From: Amycolatopsis jejuensis
GTDB lineage: Bacteria; Actinomycetota; Actinomycetes; Mycobacteriales; Pseudonocardiaceae
DNA length: 64,000 bases
NCBI RefSeq assembly: GCF_000717335.1
Contig: NZ_JNYZ01000035.1
Coordinates: forward strand, 1-64,000
Direction of reading: 5' to 3'
A model generated the notes under the pieces. That model searched no databases and was not told the DNA's origin. It saw nothing but the letters and a program-made list of their open reading frames with translations. This document shows, one piece after another, positions 1-10,500 of this stretch; the first letter of the stretch is position 1, and each line of letters starts with the position of its first letter. Made by a program: the position numbers and the translations under genes.

Positions 1-251
1 TCACCACCCACGTCACCCGCCTGGCCGCCACCATCGCCCGCATCGGCGACCGACGTCGCCACCCACGCGGCAAACAACCCCGCCTGCACATACGGTGCCG
101 CTTCACCCACCGCGCGCAACGCACGGCTACGCGGGCGTTCCACCGGCTCCGAAGCCGGAGCGTCCGCCGGGCGATCGGTGCGCCACGGCGTCTCTTCGGT
201 GCGGACCTCGGCGAGGAAGTCCGCCGTCGGGTCGCCGTCGGGGTCGCTCAT
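1..251 (-). CDS. Hypothetical protein, 3' part cut by window edge
   Basis: An open frame starts at an ATG (251-249) and runs off the left edge, giving at least 83 residues beginning MSDPDGDPTADFLAEV. The start is acidic, then Pro/Arg-rich, then a more hydrophobic stretch (PYVQAGLFAAWVATSVADAG, about residues 58-77). I recognise no family. It lies 40 bp downstream of the next minus-strand gene and reads in the same direction, so it may be the last visible gene of the gdh-thioesterase group. No function is proposed. Confidence 0.6.
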   Translation of the reverse strand, partial: MSDPDGDPTADFLAEVRTEETPWRTDRPADAPASEPVERPRSRALRAVGEAAPYVQAGLFAAWVATSVADAGDGGGQAGDVGG

Positions 252-291
252 TCCTTCACGATGACACCGCCGCCGCACTTCCGCAGCGGAA

Positions 292-927
292 TCAGAAAAG
301 CAGTGGCAGCAACGCTTGGCGACGCTTGAGCACCGCACCGTAACGGGCGTCGAGGCGGAGCCACGAATCCGTGGCGGTCACGCGCACGACGTCGCCGTCG
401 ATCGACGAATCGAACAATCCCATGCCGGACAACGCGAACAGGCATCGCATCTGCACCTTGACCTCGAGGTCTGCCCCGGTCACGGTGAGCACCGCCTGAT
501 CCATCAGCGACGCGGGCGGCGTGCCGTGCGGCCCCGCGTTGTCTCGGGCGAGCGTGACCCCGCGGTCGGCGAGGTCCGACACCACACCCACCGGCAGCTC
601 GTCCACCAGTTGCCAGCGGCCGGGCGCGGGCAGCTCGGCGTGCCACAGCAGGTCGCGCGCCGGGCCCGGGTCCATCACCTCGCCGCCTGCGACGGTGAGC
701 GCCGCGAGCAGCTCGTTGCCGGACACCGTGACGTCGGCCGGGGTCACCGTCCCTGCCACCGCGCGGGTGGCGAGGACTTCGAATGGCGTGGCCGTCCAGG
801 CTTCGACCACGTCGTCACCTCGGCGGCGCAGCCGGACGGCGGTGTTGCCGTCCAGCCGCACCGCACGCGCGACGAACGCGCTGAGCGTGTCGCGGTCACC
901 CGCGTCGGGGATGCGCAGCTCAGGCAT
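292..927 (-). CDS. Hypothetical protein (211 aa)
   Basis: The frame codes 211 residues beginning MPELRIPDAGDRDTLSAFVARAVRLDGN. It is soluble-looking, without signal peptide or membrane segment, and I recognise no catalytic motif. The ATG (927-925) overlaps the thioesterase stop by 8 bp, so the two are very probably translated together and this is the third gene of the gdh operon. G/C-rich third positions support real coding. Function unknown. Confidence 0.75.
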   Translation of the reverse strand: MPELRIPDAGDRDTLSAFVARAVRLDGNTAVRLRRRGDDVVEAWTATPFEVLATRAVAGTVTPADVTVSGNELLAALTVAGGEVMDPGPARDLLWHAELPAPGRWQLVDELPVGVVSDLADRGVTLARDNAGPHGTPPASLMDQAVLTVTGADLEVKVQMRCLFALSGMGLFDSSIDGDVVRVTATDSWLRLDARYGAVLKRRQALLPLLF

Positions 928-1342
928 CGGCCAGCACCCGCTTGAGGAATTCCGACTCTTCGTCGCTCAGCCGGCGCGGCCGCTGAGCCGCCGTGTTGTA
1001 CGGCGCGAGCACGGTTTCCGCCGTCACCGCAACGGGATCGGCGGCATCCGGCCCGCTGCGCACGACGTACCCGAGCGTGACGGTGGCGGCCTTCAGTTCG
1101 GTGAGCGTGATCTCCACGCGCACCGGGCGGCCGGGCTTCGGGACGAGCGGAGCCCGGTACTGCACGCCGAGCTTCACCACCACGATGCCCTTGGGCAGGT
1201 CGGTCAGCCCGGCCGCCACTGCCTCGCCGAACAGCACGGGAACCCGTGCCTCTTCGAGCAGCGTCACCACGTTCGCGTGGTTGACGTGCCCGAACACGTC
1301 CATGTCCGACCATCGCGGCTGGACGTGGGAAACAAATGTCAC
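920..1342 (-). CDS. Acyl-CoA thioesterase, 4HBT hotdog fold (140 aa)
   Basis: The product contains WSDMDVFGHVNHANVVTLLEEAR near the N-terminus, the D-x-D-x-x-G-H-V-N-H signature of 4-hydroxybenzoyl-CoA/YbgC-type hotdog thioesterases; the Asp would be catalytic. Length (140 aa) is normal. The chosen GTG start (1342) overlaps the gdh stop in GTGA, so translation is coupled to gdh; upstream in-frame sequence lies inside gdh in another frame. Known family role: hydrolysis of acyl-CoA thioesters. The substrate cannot be read from sequence. Confidence 0.88.
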   Translation of the reverse strand: MTFVSHVQPRWSDMDVFGHVNHANVVTLLEEARVPVLFGEAVAAGLTDLPKGIVVVKLGVQYRAPLVPKPGRPVRVEITLTELKAATVTLGYVVRSGPDAADPVAVTAETVLAPYNTAAQRPRRLSDEESEFLKRVLADA

Positions 1343-4300
1343 CGCACCGTGCTCCGGATCTGGCGGGCGGCCACGGACAGCGTTGCGAGGTCGAGCCGCC
1401 CGGAACGGGTGATCTCGTCCAGCGACACGCGCGCCCGCGAAAGCCGCGACGCGTTGGCTTTCTCCCACTGCGCGATCTGCTCGTCGACGGTCAGGTCCTG
1501 ATCGCTGTGCCGCAAGGCATCGAGCACGATCGCACGCAGCGAACCGTACACGTCGTCCCGCAGCGACAGCCGCGCGAGGGCGTGCCAGCGGTTGCCGCGT
1601 TCCAGCGCACTGATCTCGGTGAGCATCTTGTCGATGTCCAGGTGGGCCGACAGCGCGTAGTACAGCTCCGCGGTGTCGTGCGGCGTGTGCGTCGCGTCGA
1701 GCCCGACCTGCTGCTCGGCCAGCTCCGCCACCTCGACCACGTCGAGCAGGCCGTAGCTGTGCAGCAGCAGCCCCACCCGGCCGGCGAGATCGGCCGGTAC
1801 CCCCTCGTCGACCAGCGTGGCCGCGTGCGCTTCGACCGCTTCCAGCTGACGTCCGCGCAGCAGCTCGCCGAGCTTCGGCCCCAGCTCCGCGATGATCGGC
1901 CCGAACCGGTTGATCTCGGCCAGCGGCGCGAGCGGCTGCGGGCGGTTGCTGAGGAACCAGCGCGCGGCCCGGTCGAGCAGCCGCCGCGTCTCCAGCACCA
2001 TCGAGTCCGCGACCGCGGTGGGCACCACGTTGTCCAGCGCGTCGATCTCGGCCCACAGCTTCGGCAGGTCGTAGACGTGCGTGACCACGGCGAACGCGCG
2101 TACCGCATCGGTGGCGGTGGCGTTCATTTCCTCCATCAGGCGGTAGACGAAGGAGATGCCGCCGCCGTCGACCAGCTCGTTGGTGACCAGCGTGGTGATG
2201 ATCTGCCTGCGCAGCGGGTGCCGGTCGATCGCCGTGGCGAACGGCTCGCGCAGCGGCGCCGGGAAGTACTCCGGCAGCCGTCGCGTGAACACCTCGGAAT
2301 CGGGAAGGTCGGACTGCAGCAGCTCGTCCTTGAGGTCGAGCTTCACGTGCGCGAGCAGCGTCGCCAGCTCCGGCGACGCGAGCCCGTCACCCGCCTTCTC
2401 CAGCGCGCGGAACTGCGACGGGCTGGGCAGCGCCTCCAGCTTGCGGTCGAACGCACCCTTCGCCACCAGCGCGGACACCTGCCGCGCGTGCACCGACACC
2501 ATCGGCCCGGCATGCGCCCGGCTGACGCCGAGCACCGCGTTCTGCCGATAGTTGTCCGCCAGCACGAGCGCGCCGACCTCGTCGGTCATCTCCTCGAGCA
2601 GCTCGTTGCGCCGCGTGTGCTCCAGTTCCCCGCCGGACACGAGGTGGTCCAGCAGGATCTTGATGTTGACCTCGTGGTCGGAGCAGTCGACCCCGGCGGA
2701 GTTGTCGAGCGCGTCGGTGTTGATCTTGCCGCCGGAGCGGGCGAACTCGATGCGGCCGAGCTGGGTCAGGCCGAGGTTGCCGCCCTCGCCGACGACCTGC
2801 ACGCGCAGCTGGTTGCCGTTGACGCGGATCGCGTCGTTGGCCTTGTCGCCCGCCGCGGCCTGGCTTTCGCTTTCGGCCTTGACGTACGTGCCGATACCGC
2901 CGTTCCACAGCAGCTCGACCGGCGACAGCAGGATCGCCTGGATGAGATCCATCGGCGCGAGCTGCGTGACGTCGTCATCGAGGCCGAGCGCACGGCGGAC
3001 CTGCGGCGTGATCGGGACGGTCTTGGCCGAGCGCGGGTAGATCCCGCCGCCCTCGCTGATCAGCGAGCGGTCGTAGTCGTCCCACGAGCTGCGCGGCAGG
3101 TCGAACAACCGGCGCCGCTCGGCGAACGTGGCCGCCGCATCCGGGTCCGGGTCGAGGAACACGTGCATGTGGTTGAACGCGGCCACGAGCCGGATGTGCT
3201 CGGACAGCAGCATGCCGTTGCCGAAGACGTCGCCCATCATGTCGCCGATGCCGACGACGGTGAAGTCCTCGGTCTGCGTGTCCTTGCCCAGCTCGCGGAA
3301 ATGCCGTTTGACGCTCTCCCACGCCCCCTTGGCGGTGATGCCCATGGCCTTGTGGTCGTAGCCGACCGAACCGCCGGACGCGAACGCGTCGCCGAGCCAG
3401 AACCCGTACTGCGCCGAGACTTCGTTGGCGATGTCGGAGAACTTCGCGGTGCCCTTGTCCGCGGCGACGACCAGGTAGCTGTCGTCGCCGTCGTGCCGGA
3501 CGACGTCCGGCGCGGGCACGGTGCCGCCCTCGACCCGGTTGTCGGTGAGGTCGAGCAGGCCCGAGATGAACATGCGGTAGCAGGCGATGCCTTCGGCGAG
3601 CTGGGCTTCGCGATCGACCCCGGCGTCCCCGGTGACGGCGGGCGGCCGCTTCACCACGAACCCGCCCTTCGCGCCGACCGGCACGATCACCGCGTTTTTC
3701 ACCGCCTGCGCCTTGACCAGGCCGAGGATTTCGGTGCGGAAGTCCTCCTGCCGGTCCGACCAGCGCAGGCCACCGCGCGCGACGCCGCCGAAGCGCAGGT
3801 GCACGCCCTCGACCCGCGGCGAGTACACGAAGATCTCGAACTGCGGACGCGGTTCGGGCAGCTCCGGCACCGCGCCCGGGTCGAGCTTGAGCGCGAGGTA
3901 CTGGCGCGGGTTCCCGTCGGCATCGCGGACGTGGTAGTTCGTGCGGAGGGTCGCGTTGATCACCGACAGCAGCCGGCGCAGGATCCGGTCCTCGTCGAGG
4001 CTCGTGACCTCGTCGACCATCGAGCCGATCTCGGCGGTGAGGGCCTCCGCGCCGGTCGAGCAGTCCACATCGGACAGTTGCGGGTCGAAGCGGGTTTCGA
4101 AGAGCCGTACCAGCTTCGTGGCGACCTCGGTGTGCTTGAGCACCGTGTTCTGGATGTATGCCTGGGAAAACGGGCTGCGGGCCTGCTGCAGGTACCGCGA
4201 GTACGCACGCAGCACCGCGGCCTGCCGCCAGGTGAGCCCGGCCTGCAGGACGAGACCGTTGAAGCCGTCGACCTCCGCGTCGCCGTACCACGCCGCGCGG

Positions 4301-6339
4301 AACGCGTCCTGGAACCGCTCGCGCAGGTCGAGGATCGCCGCGTAGTCGGCCGACTCGAGGCCCTTCCGGTGGATGAGCAGGCCGAAGTCGTAGATCCAGC
4401 TGGCGCCGCCGTCCTCACGGAACAGCTCGTACGGCCGCTCGTCCACCACCTCGACGCCCATGGCCTGCAGCACCGGCAGCACCTTGGACAGCGTGACGCC
4501 TTCGCCGCGCAGGTACAGCTTGAAGCGCCGCTCGCCCGGTTCGGCGCCGGCGGGCAGGTAGAACGACAGGGCGAGGTCGCCCTCGTCCGCGAGGGTGTCG
4601 AGGTTGCGCAGGTCGGCGAGCGCTTCCTCGGCGGTGAAGTCCTCCTTGTAGCCCTCCGGGAACACCGCGGCGAACCGCTGCCCCTGGTCGACCACGGACT
4701 CCTCGCCCATCATCCCGATCGGACCGCCGTCGCCGACGCGCTCGCGGCGTTCGGCGAGGATCGCCTCGACGAGCCGGTCGTCCCAGCTGCGCACGACCGT
4801 GTTGAGCCGGTCCTGTATCCGCAGCGTGTCCGGTTCGAGCCGGGTCGCCGGGTCGGTGTGCACCATGAAGTGCACCTGCGCCAGCAGGGTTTCGCCGACG
4901 CGGGCGCTGTACTCGAGCTGGGTTCCTTCGAGTTCCTCCAGCAGCACTTCCTGCATCGCGAGCCGCGACCGGGTGGTGTAGCGGTCGCGCGGCAGGTAGA
5001 CGAGGCAGGAGTAGAAGCGGCCGTACGGGTCGCGGCGCAGGAAGAGCCGCAGCCGCCGCCGGTCGGACAGCGTGATCGCGCCGGTGGTGGTGGCGTACAG
5101 CGAATCGGTGTCGGCGGAGAACAGGTCGGCGCGCGGCCAGTTCTGCAGTACCTCCAGCATCCGCTGGCCGGAGAACGACTCCATCGGGAAGCCGGCGCGG
5201 TGGATCACCTCGCGCACGCGCTGGCCGACCACCGGGATGTCGAGCACGTTCTCGTGCAGCGCGGTGGTGGTGAACATGCCGAGGAAACGGTGCTCGCCGG
5301 TGACCTTGCCCTCGTCGTCGAACGTCTTCACGCCGACGTAGTACGGATACACCGGACGGTGCACCGTGCTCGGCGCGCTGGCCTGGGTGAGCACGAGCAG
5401 CGACGGCGCGAGCGCGTCGACCGAGTTGTCCGGCCCGGCGGTGAGCCCGCGGGCGGCGAGGCTGTCCTGACGCAGCACGCCGAGCCCGGTGGCGAGGACC
5501 GCACGCAGGGCGGGCTCGTCGGTGTCCGGATGCGGGTTGTCGACCAGCTCGTACTTGCGGTAGCCGAGGAAGGTGAAGTGGCCGTCGGCGAGCCAGCGCA
5601 GCAGGCGGGCGCCTTCGGAGACCTGATCTTGGCCTCCGGGCAGCTTGGGCGGGTGCTCCTCGAGGGTCTGCGCGAGTGCGCAGGCGGTCTGGGCCATTTT
5701 CTCGGCGTCCTCGACGACCTCGCGCACGTCACCGAGCACGGACGCCAGCCGGTTGTCCAGCTCGCGCGCCCGGTTCGGGTCGGTGACGAGGTCGATCTCG
5801 GCGTACATCCACGATTCCGCGGACGCCCCGGCAGGCGGGTCGCCCGGGTCGGCCTCGGGGTGCAGGCCCTCGAGCTCGCCGGTGAGGCCGCGGCTGACGA
5901 CGACGATCGGGTGCACGATGCGCTGCACCTGCACGCCGTCACGGGCGAACTCGGCGGTGAGGCTGTCGACGAGGTAGGGCATGTCGTCGGTGACGACCTG
6001 CACGACGGTCGCCTCACGCGACCAGCCGTCCTCGGCGGTGGTGGGGTTGAGCAGGCGCACCGCGGGCCGCCCCGGCATGCGCTGCTCCGCGAGCTGCAGA
6101 TGCGAACGCACCGCGCCGACGAGCGCCACCGGGTCGTCGCCGACGATCTCGTCGGCCGGAATGTGCCGGTAGTACAAGCGGATCAGGTCCGCGATCTCCG
6201 GCGCCTGCGCCGCGGCGGTGTCGATCAGCTCGTCCCGGATCTGCTCCGGGCTGGCCGAGCGACGGGATGGGCCGGCGGTGGGGCCGGGGTTGGTGCCGGG
6301 GTCGGTTCCGGGCGGGGCTGAGACTCCCGTCGAGCTCAT
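1339..6339 (-). CDS. gdh: NAD-specific glutamate dehydrogenase, large (180-kDa) type
   Basis: This 1666-residue protein belongs to the very large NAD-glutamate dehydrogenase family first studied in Streptomyces clavuligerus (about 1650 aa). It catalyses L-glutamate + NAD+ + water to 2-oxoglutarate, ammonium and NADH, usually in the catabolic direction. The long N-terminal half carries the ACT-like regulatory region. The catalytic core is visible as GGLRWSDRQEDFRTE and VGAKGGFVVK (active-site Lys loop), followed by WNGGIGTYVK and VVGEGGNLGLTQ (dinucleotide-binding part), then the long C-terminal segment. The ATG at 6339 was chosen because GGAGAG lies about 8 nt upstream and the protein then starts MSSTGVS; a longer in-frame extension to 6435 has no comparable ribosome site. 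It is the first gene of a gdh-thioesterase-hypothetical unit. Confidence 0.96.
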   Translation of the reverse strand: MSSTGVSAPPGTDPGTNPGPTAGPSRRSASPEQIRDELIDTAAAQAPEIADLIRLYYRHIPADEIVGDDPVALVGAVRSHLQLAEQRMPGRPAVRLLNPTTAEDGWSREATVVQVVTDDMPYLVDSLTAEFARDGVQVQRIVHPIVVVSRGLTGELEGLHPEADPGDPPAGASAESWMYAEIDLVTDPNRARELDNRLASVLGDVREVVEDAEKMAQTACALAQTLEEHPPKLPGGQDQVSEGARLLRWLADGHFTFLGYRKYELVDNPHPDTDEPALRAVLATGLGVLRQDSLAARGLTAGPDNSVDALAPSLLVLTQASAPSTVHRPVYPYYVGVKTFDDEGKVTGEHRFLGMFTTTALHENVLDIPVVGQRVREVIHRAGFPMESFSGQRMLEVLQNWPRADLFSADTDSLYATTTGAITLSDRRRLRLFLRRDPYGRFYSCLVYLPRDRYTTRSRLAMQEVLLEELEGTQLEYSARVGETLLAQVHFMVHTDPATRLEPDTLRIQDRLNTVVRSWDDRLVEAILAERRERVGDGGPIGMMGEESVVDQGQRFAAVFPEGYKEDFTAEEALADLRNLDTLADEGDLALSFYLPAGAEPGERRFKLYLRGEGVTLSKVLPVLQAMGVEVVDERPYELFREDGGASWIYDFGLLIHRKGLESADYAAILDLRERFQDAFRAAWYGDAEVDGFNGLVLQAGLTWRQAAVLRAYSRYLQQARSPFSQAYIQNTVLKHTEVATKLVRLFETRFDPQLSDVDCSTGAEALTAEIGSMVDEVTSLDEDRILRRLLSVINATLRTNYHVRDADGNPRQYLALKLDPGAVPELPEPRPQFEIFVYSPRVEGVHLRFGGVARGGLRWSDRQEDFRTEILGLVKAQAVKNAVIVPVGAKGGFVVKRPPAVTGDAGVDREAQLAEGIACYRMFISGLLDLTDNRVEGGTVPAPDVVRHDGDDSYLVVAADKGTAKFSDIANEVSAQYGFWLGDAFASGGSVGYDHKAMGITAKGAWESVKRHFRELGKDTQTEDFTVVGIGDMMGDVFGNGMLLSEHIRLVAAFNHMHVFLDPDPDAAATFAERRRLFDLPRSSWDDYDRSLISEGGGIYPRSAKTVPITPQVRRALGLDDDVTQLAPMDLIQAILLSPVELLWNGGIGTYVKAESESQAAAGDKANDAIRVNGNQLRVQVVGEGGNLGLTQLGRIEFARSGGKINTDALDNSAGVDCSDHEVNIKILLDHLVSGGELEHTRRNELLEEMTDEVGALVLADNYRQNAVLGVSRAHAGPMVSVHARQVSALVAKGAFDRKLEALPSPSQFRALEKAGDGLASPELATLLAHVKLDLKDELLQSDLPDSEVFTRRLPEYFPAPLREPFATAIDRHPLRRQIITTLVTNELVDGGGISFVYRLMEEMNATATDAVRAFAVVTHVYDLPKLWAEIDALDNVVPTAVADSMVLETRRLLDRAARWFLSNRPQPLAPLAEINRFGPIIAELGPKLGELLRGRQLEAVEAHAATLVDEGVPADLAGRVGLLLHSYGLLDVVEVAELAEQQVGLDATHTPHDTAELYYALSAHLDIDKMLTEISALERGNRWHALARLSLRDDVYGSLRAIVLDALRHSDQDLTVDEQIAQWEKANASRLSRARVSLDEITRSGRLDLATLSVAARQIRSTVR

Positions 6340-7031
6340 TGAGCAACTCTCCAGTGTGCGAGACCGAGATGCATCCGTCACCACAACGTGCCGGACTTCC
6401 CTCACCCTAATCCGCCCGGGAGACCCGCTGCGCACGGCGGGGAAAGACTTAAGGTTCGGTTTCCCGCCCGCTCCGCACGGGTTGCTGCGGGATCGGTTCA
6501 GCTACCGACGGGTCGCGCTCGGCGGAAACCCTTGGCACGAACGGGTCGCACGGATCGCGGGTCGGCCGGGGATGGTTCGGGATCGGTTCAGCGAGGCGTA
6601 TCGCCCGCGGCTCCCCACCGAAAGGTTGCGTTCCACCCCGCGAGATTTCCCACCCGGACGGGCTATTTTGCTGCCCTTCCGTACGGTGCGCGGGGGCTCT
6701 TGCCGAGGATCCGCTTGGCGGCTGCATATCGGTTGTCAGGATGGGGAGGCTCGTACCTACCTCTGCTGCCGCGGCGGCGCACACCTGACGTCATTGCAAC
6801 CCCCGGCTGTCATTCCGCCGCACGCTGATGCGCCGACGCCCACACGAAGGCACAACCACGCTGGGCGGGCGGTCTTGATTTGCCACGACGGTTGCGCAAG
6901 ACGGGTAAGTCATCGACCGGCCTGGCTCATTGCGCAGCGGCCTCGTCACGCCTCGCCTGACAGCTCCGCTGGCCCCTGGCCGCCTCCGCAACCGGGCCGC
7001 CTACTGGCTTGGTGAGTCCGTAGCTCGGCCT
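6340..7031. other. Spacer upstream of gdh, no gene recognised
   Basis: No frame here looks like a real gene; the open frames are GC-driven and have no recognisable product. A 14-nt direct repeat (cgggatcggttcag) occurs near 6488 and 6576. The gdh promoter should lie at the low end: on the minus strand a TAGGGT hexamer at about 6406-6411 is a possible -10 element, about 65 nt upstream of the gdh start. The word GACGTCATTGC at 6787-6797 also occurs in the palindromic region at 53010-53020. Confidence 0.5.
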
Positions 7032-7490
7032 GGCAACCACACCGTCCCGCCCTGCGCCGTCTCGCCTCCTGGCTCGGCAGCGCGCAGCTCCGCCTGGGAA
7101 CTGCGCCACATCCCGCCCGGCAGCCCCATCGCTCCTAGCCCGGCGGCGCGTCGGTCCGGCTGGCAACCGCACCACTCCCCACACGACAGCTGCATCGCTC
7201 CTAGCCCGCCAACACGTAGCTCGCGGCTTGGCAACCGCACCACATCCGACCCGGCAACCGCATCGCTGCTAGCCCGGCGGCGCGTCGGTCCGCCTGGCAA
7301 CTGCGCCACATCCGACCCGGCAACCGCATCGCTGCTAGCCCGGCGGCGCGTCGGTCCGCTTGGCAACCGCGCCACATCCGACCCGGCAGCGTCTCGCCTC
7401 CCGGCTCGGCAGCACGTAGCTCCGCCCGGGAACCGCGCCCCTCCCCACCCGGCAGCCTGTCCGCTCTCCGCCCGGTGGTCTCGCTGATTT
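7032..7490. repeat. Degenerate 66-bp tandem repeat array
   Basis: Units beginning with ggcaac or gggaac occur at 7032, 7096, 7162, 7230, 7296, 7362 and 7428, so the period is 64-68 bp, mostly 66. The units at 7230, 7296 and 7362 are nearly identical and share catccgacccggcaaccgc and gctagcccggcggcgcg. The period is a multiple of three and several frames stay open, but no frame looks like a known protein. It lies between the repeat-rich TPR gene and gdh. Confidence 0.8.
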
Positions 7491-7558
7491 GGCTCCGTCC
7501 CGGCTCGGCGGACCCGGCCGCACCGCAAACCCGGCTGGTGGGCAGGCGAGGTCCGGAA

Positions 7559-10500
7559 TCAGTCGCCGTTGTGGCGGCGGTCTGCGGTGGCTCGGCCGTT
7601 GACCGGTTTCTTGGGCTCGTCGTCCGGGCCGAGGCGTTTCACCAGGGCGGCCGCGCTGGCGGTGCCTGCCTGGTGTTCCGCGAGGGCGCGGGCCAGCAGT
7701 TCCGCCAGTCCGGCGTCCGGGGGTGGTTCGTCCTCGGCGATGGCTCGGGCGTAGCTGTCCGGGAAGGGCTGTTCGGACGGGGTCCAGTCGTCGATGTCGG
7801 CGAGTGGGTCGAGTGCCGGTGGCATCCGCAGCCGGGGCAGCCACGGTTCCCCGGCGGAAGATTCCTCCGGCCGGGCCGCGGGGTCCGGCTTGTCGGCGGT
7901 TTCGGTTTCTGCCGCAGCGGATTCCGTTGCGACAGGCTCGTCTGGTTCCGGATCCCGCGCGCGCCGTCCGGCATCGTCCGCCCGGCGACGGCCTCCGCCG
8001 CCTCCGGTCGCGGTGATTCCCAGACGGTCCAGCACCGACTTCGCAGCCACCGACCCGTGCTCGGCATCGTGCCGGGTCGTCCGTCCGCGGGACTCGCGCC
8101 GGGCCACTTCCTCCTGCGCCCACTCGGCGCTCTCCCAAAGCGGAGCAGCGGCTTCGTCCGCGGACGCGGGGGCCAGCGGGAGCTCCGGCAGGATGTCCGA
8201 CAAATCCGGCATCCGCAACGAAAACCGCGGCGCCGCAGGCTCTTCCGCCGGAGAAGAAGCCTTCTCGACGGCCCTGCGCGCCCCTTCCCCTCGACGCGCA
8301 TCCGGCATCTCCGCCGTGCCGTCCCTGCGAGGGGCCGCGTTCTCCTCCGCGGCAAACGACCCGTCCACGCGACGAGTCGCGTTCCCCTCCGCGGCAAACG
8401 ACCCGTCCGCGCGATGGGTCGCGTTCCCCTCCGCAGCAAACGACCCGTCCACGCGACGAGTCGCGTTCCCCTCCGCGGCAACCGCTGCGTCCGCGCGATG
8501 GGTCGCGTTCTCCGTGGCCGCGCGATAAGTTGTGTCCTTCGCGCCTGCCGATGCGTCCGCGCGGCGAGTCGCGCTCGCCCCTGCACCGGGCGACACGTCC
8601 GTGCGATGAGTCGCGTTCGCCGCGCGACCGTTTACGTTCTCCCCCGCGGCAATCGACGCACCTGTGTGACGGGTCGTCATTTCCTCCGCGCTGCGACGTC
8701 CGGGGCGGTCATCCCGCGGGCGGTCCGAGGTCTCGCCCATCGTTCGCGACGATTCGGCCCGGTGCGCGTCCCCCACGGCCTGCGTTGCTTCGGCCCACCG
8801 CGAGGCTTTTCCGGCTGTAAGGGAACCGTCCGTGGTCCGCGAAGTTGCGTCCGACCTCGCCGCCTCCGCGCGACGTGCTTCCACCGCCGCCCGCGAAGCT
8901 TCCACCCACCGCGATGCGTCTTCGGCTGCTCGCAACGCTTCCGAGCGCCGGGCTTCTTCCGCGGATCGCGAGGACCCCGAGCCCAACGACGGATCGTCGG
9001 TCGTCCGCGACCTGGCTTCCGCAGCCCCGAACACCGCCGACTGCCGCGAAGCGTCATCTGTGCCTCGCGACGCCTCGGCGTGCGGCGAAAAGTCATCGGC
9101 GGCCCGCGACACGTTCGCCCGGCGCGGGAACGTTTCTCCTGCCGACAGCGAACGATCCACCCCGCGCGCCAGCGATCCCTCTGCTGAATGCGAACTGTCC
9201 GCCCGATGCGCCAACGGTTCCCCCGCCGACTGCGAGCTGTCACCTCGCCGAGCCGACGATTCCGCCGCCGAACGCGAACTGTCCGCCCGACGCGCCAACG
9301 GTTCCCCCGCCGACTGCGAGCTGTCCGCCCGATGCGCCGACCGCGTGCCCGAGGTACGGCCCGACGTTTCCTCCGTCTGCCACGAAGCCGCCCGCTGAGT
9401 GGGGGCGTCCTCGGGTTGGTCGCGTGTTTCTGCGTCCTTCCGGCTGAACGGGCGCACCCAGCCGGGCAGGGCGGACGGGTGCCGGTCCTCGGCGCGGCGG
9501 CGGCCGCCTCCGTGTCCGGGCTCGGACGGCTTTTCGCGTACCGCCGGGATCACCGACGTTTCGTCGGGCTGCGCTCCGCCCGTCCCGAACGACCACGCCG
9601 GTTTCCTGTCCTTCGCCGGGGATTCCGGGGCGGGCGCGTCGTCCCGGATGATCGGCATTACCGAGGTGACCGCGGCATCGACGCGAGGTTCGACGGCCAT
9701 CGAGACCGCACGTCCGTCGCGCGGGGCAGATGCGGCCAGTACGTCGTCGAGGTCGAGGGAAGCGACTGCGTCGGTACCGAGTTCTCCCGCGATCAACCCG
9801 CAGGCCTGCCGCCGCGCTCGGGCGTGCACGTGTTCCGCTGCGCGCGCCCGGTGCAGGCACGCGATGGCCTCCTCCGCGCTGCCGAATCGTTCCTCTATTT
9901 GCGCCAGCTCCAGCCACAACCGCGCGGTGACCGCGGCGAGGCCGTGCCGGTCGGTGGCGGCGACGGCCTCCCCCACCAGTTCTGCGGCTGCGTCGCCCGC
10001 TCCGGCAGGGAGGTGAATGCGCGTCGCGACGGCAAGGCGCAGCCACGCCGAAGGCGCAATGCCTGCGGCCCGCACGGGTTCCCGCAGAATCGGTTCGGCA
10101 ATGTCGTAGGCCATGTCGGCGTCGCCGCGGTCGAGCAGGGTGCTGACCAGCTGCAGGACCAGCCGGATGCGCACGAGGCCGCCGTCGTCGCCGGGGCGGT
10201 GCAGTTTGTCCAGGAATCCGAGGCCGGTGCGCGCGGCGTCGGCGGCTGCGGTGAGGTCGCCGTGCCGGCGGCGGTGGGCCGCGGTTCCGTTGCGCAGCAA
10301 TGCTCGCATGAGGAGGCGGTCGTCGGCGTCGAGGGAATCGTCGGCCACCAGCAGCCGGTCGGCCTCGACGAGCACGCGGTCCAGCTCCGCCTTCCGGCCG
10401 AACTGCGCAAGACATCCGACGAGATGGCACAACGCTTCCGCCCGCAGCGACGGCGGTACGTGCTCCGACAGCACCGGCCGCAACGCGGCCAGCCCCAGCA

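Noticed and set aside
1336..6321. A 1661-codon open frame on the plus strand opposite gdh
   Set aside because: It is the antisense shadow of gdh in a high-GC genome; the translation is His/Arg/Val-rich with no fold, while the minus frame is a recognised enzyme.
7032..7490. CRISPR array
   Set aside because: The repeats are directly adjacent without unique spacers and there are no cas genes.
8345..8512. CRISPR array
   Set aside because: The 42-bp units are contiguous, in frame and coding, with no spacers.
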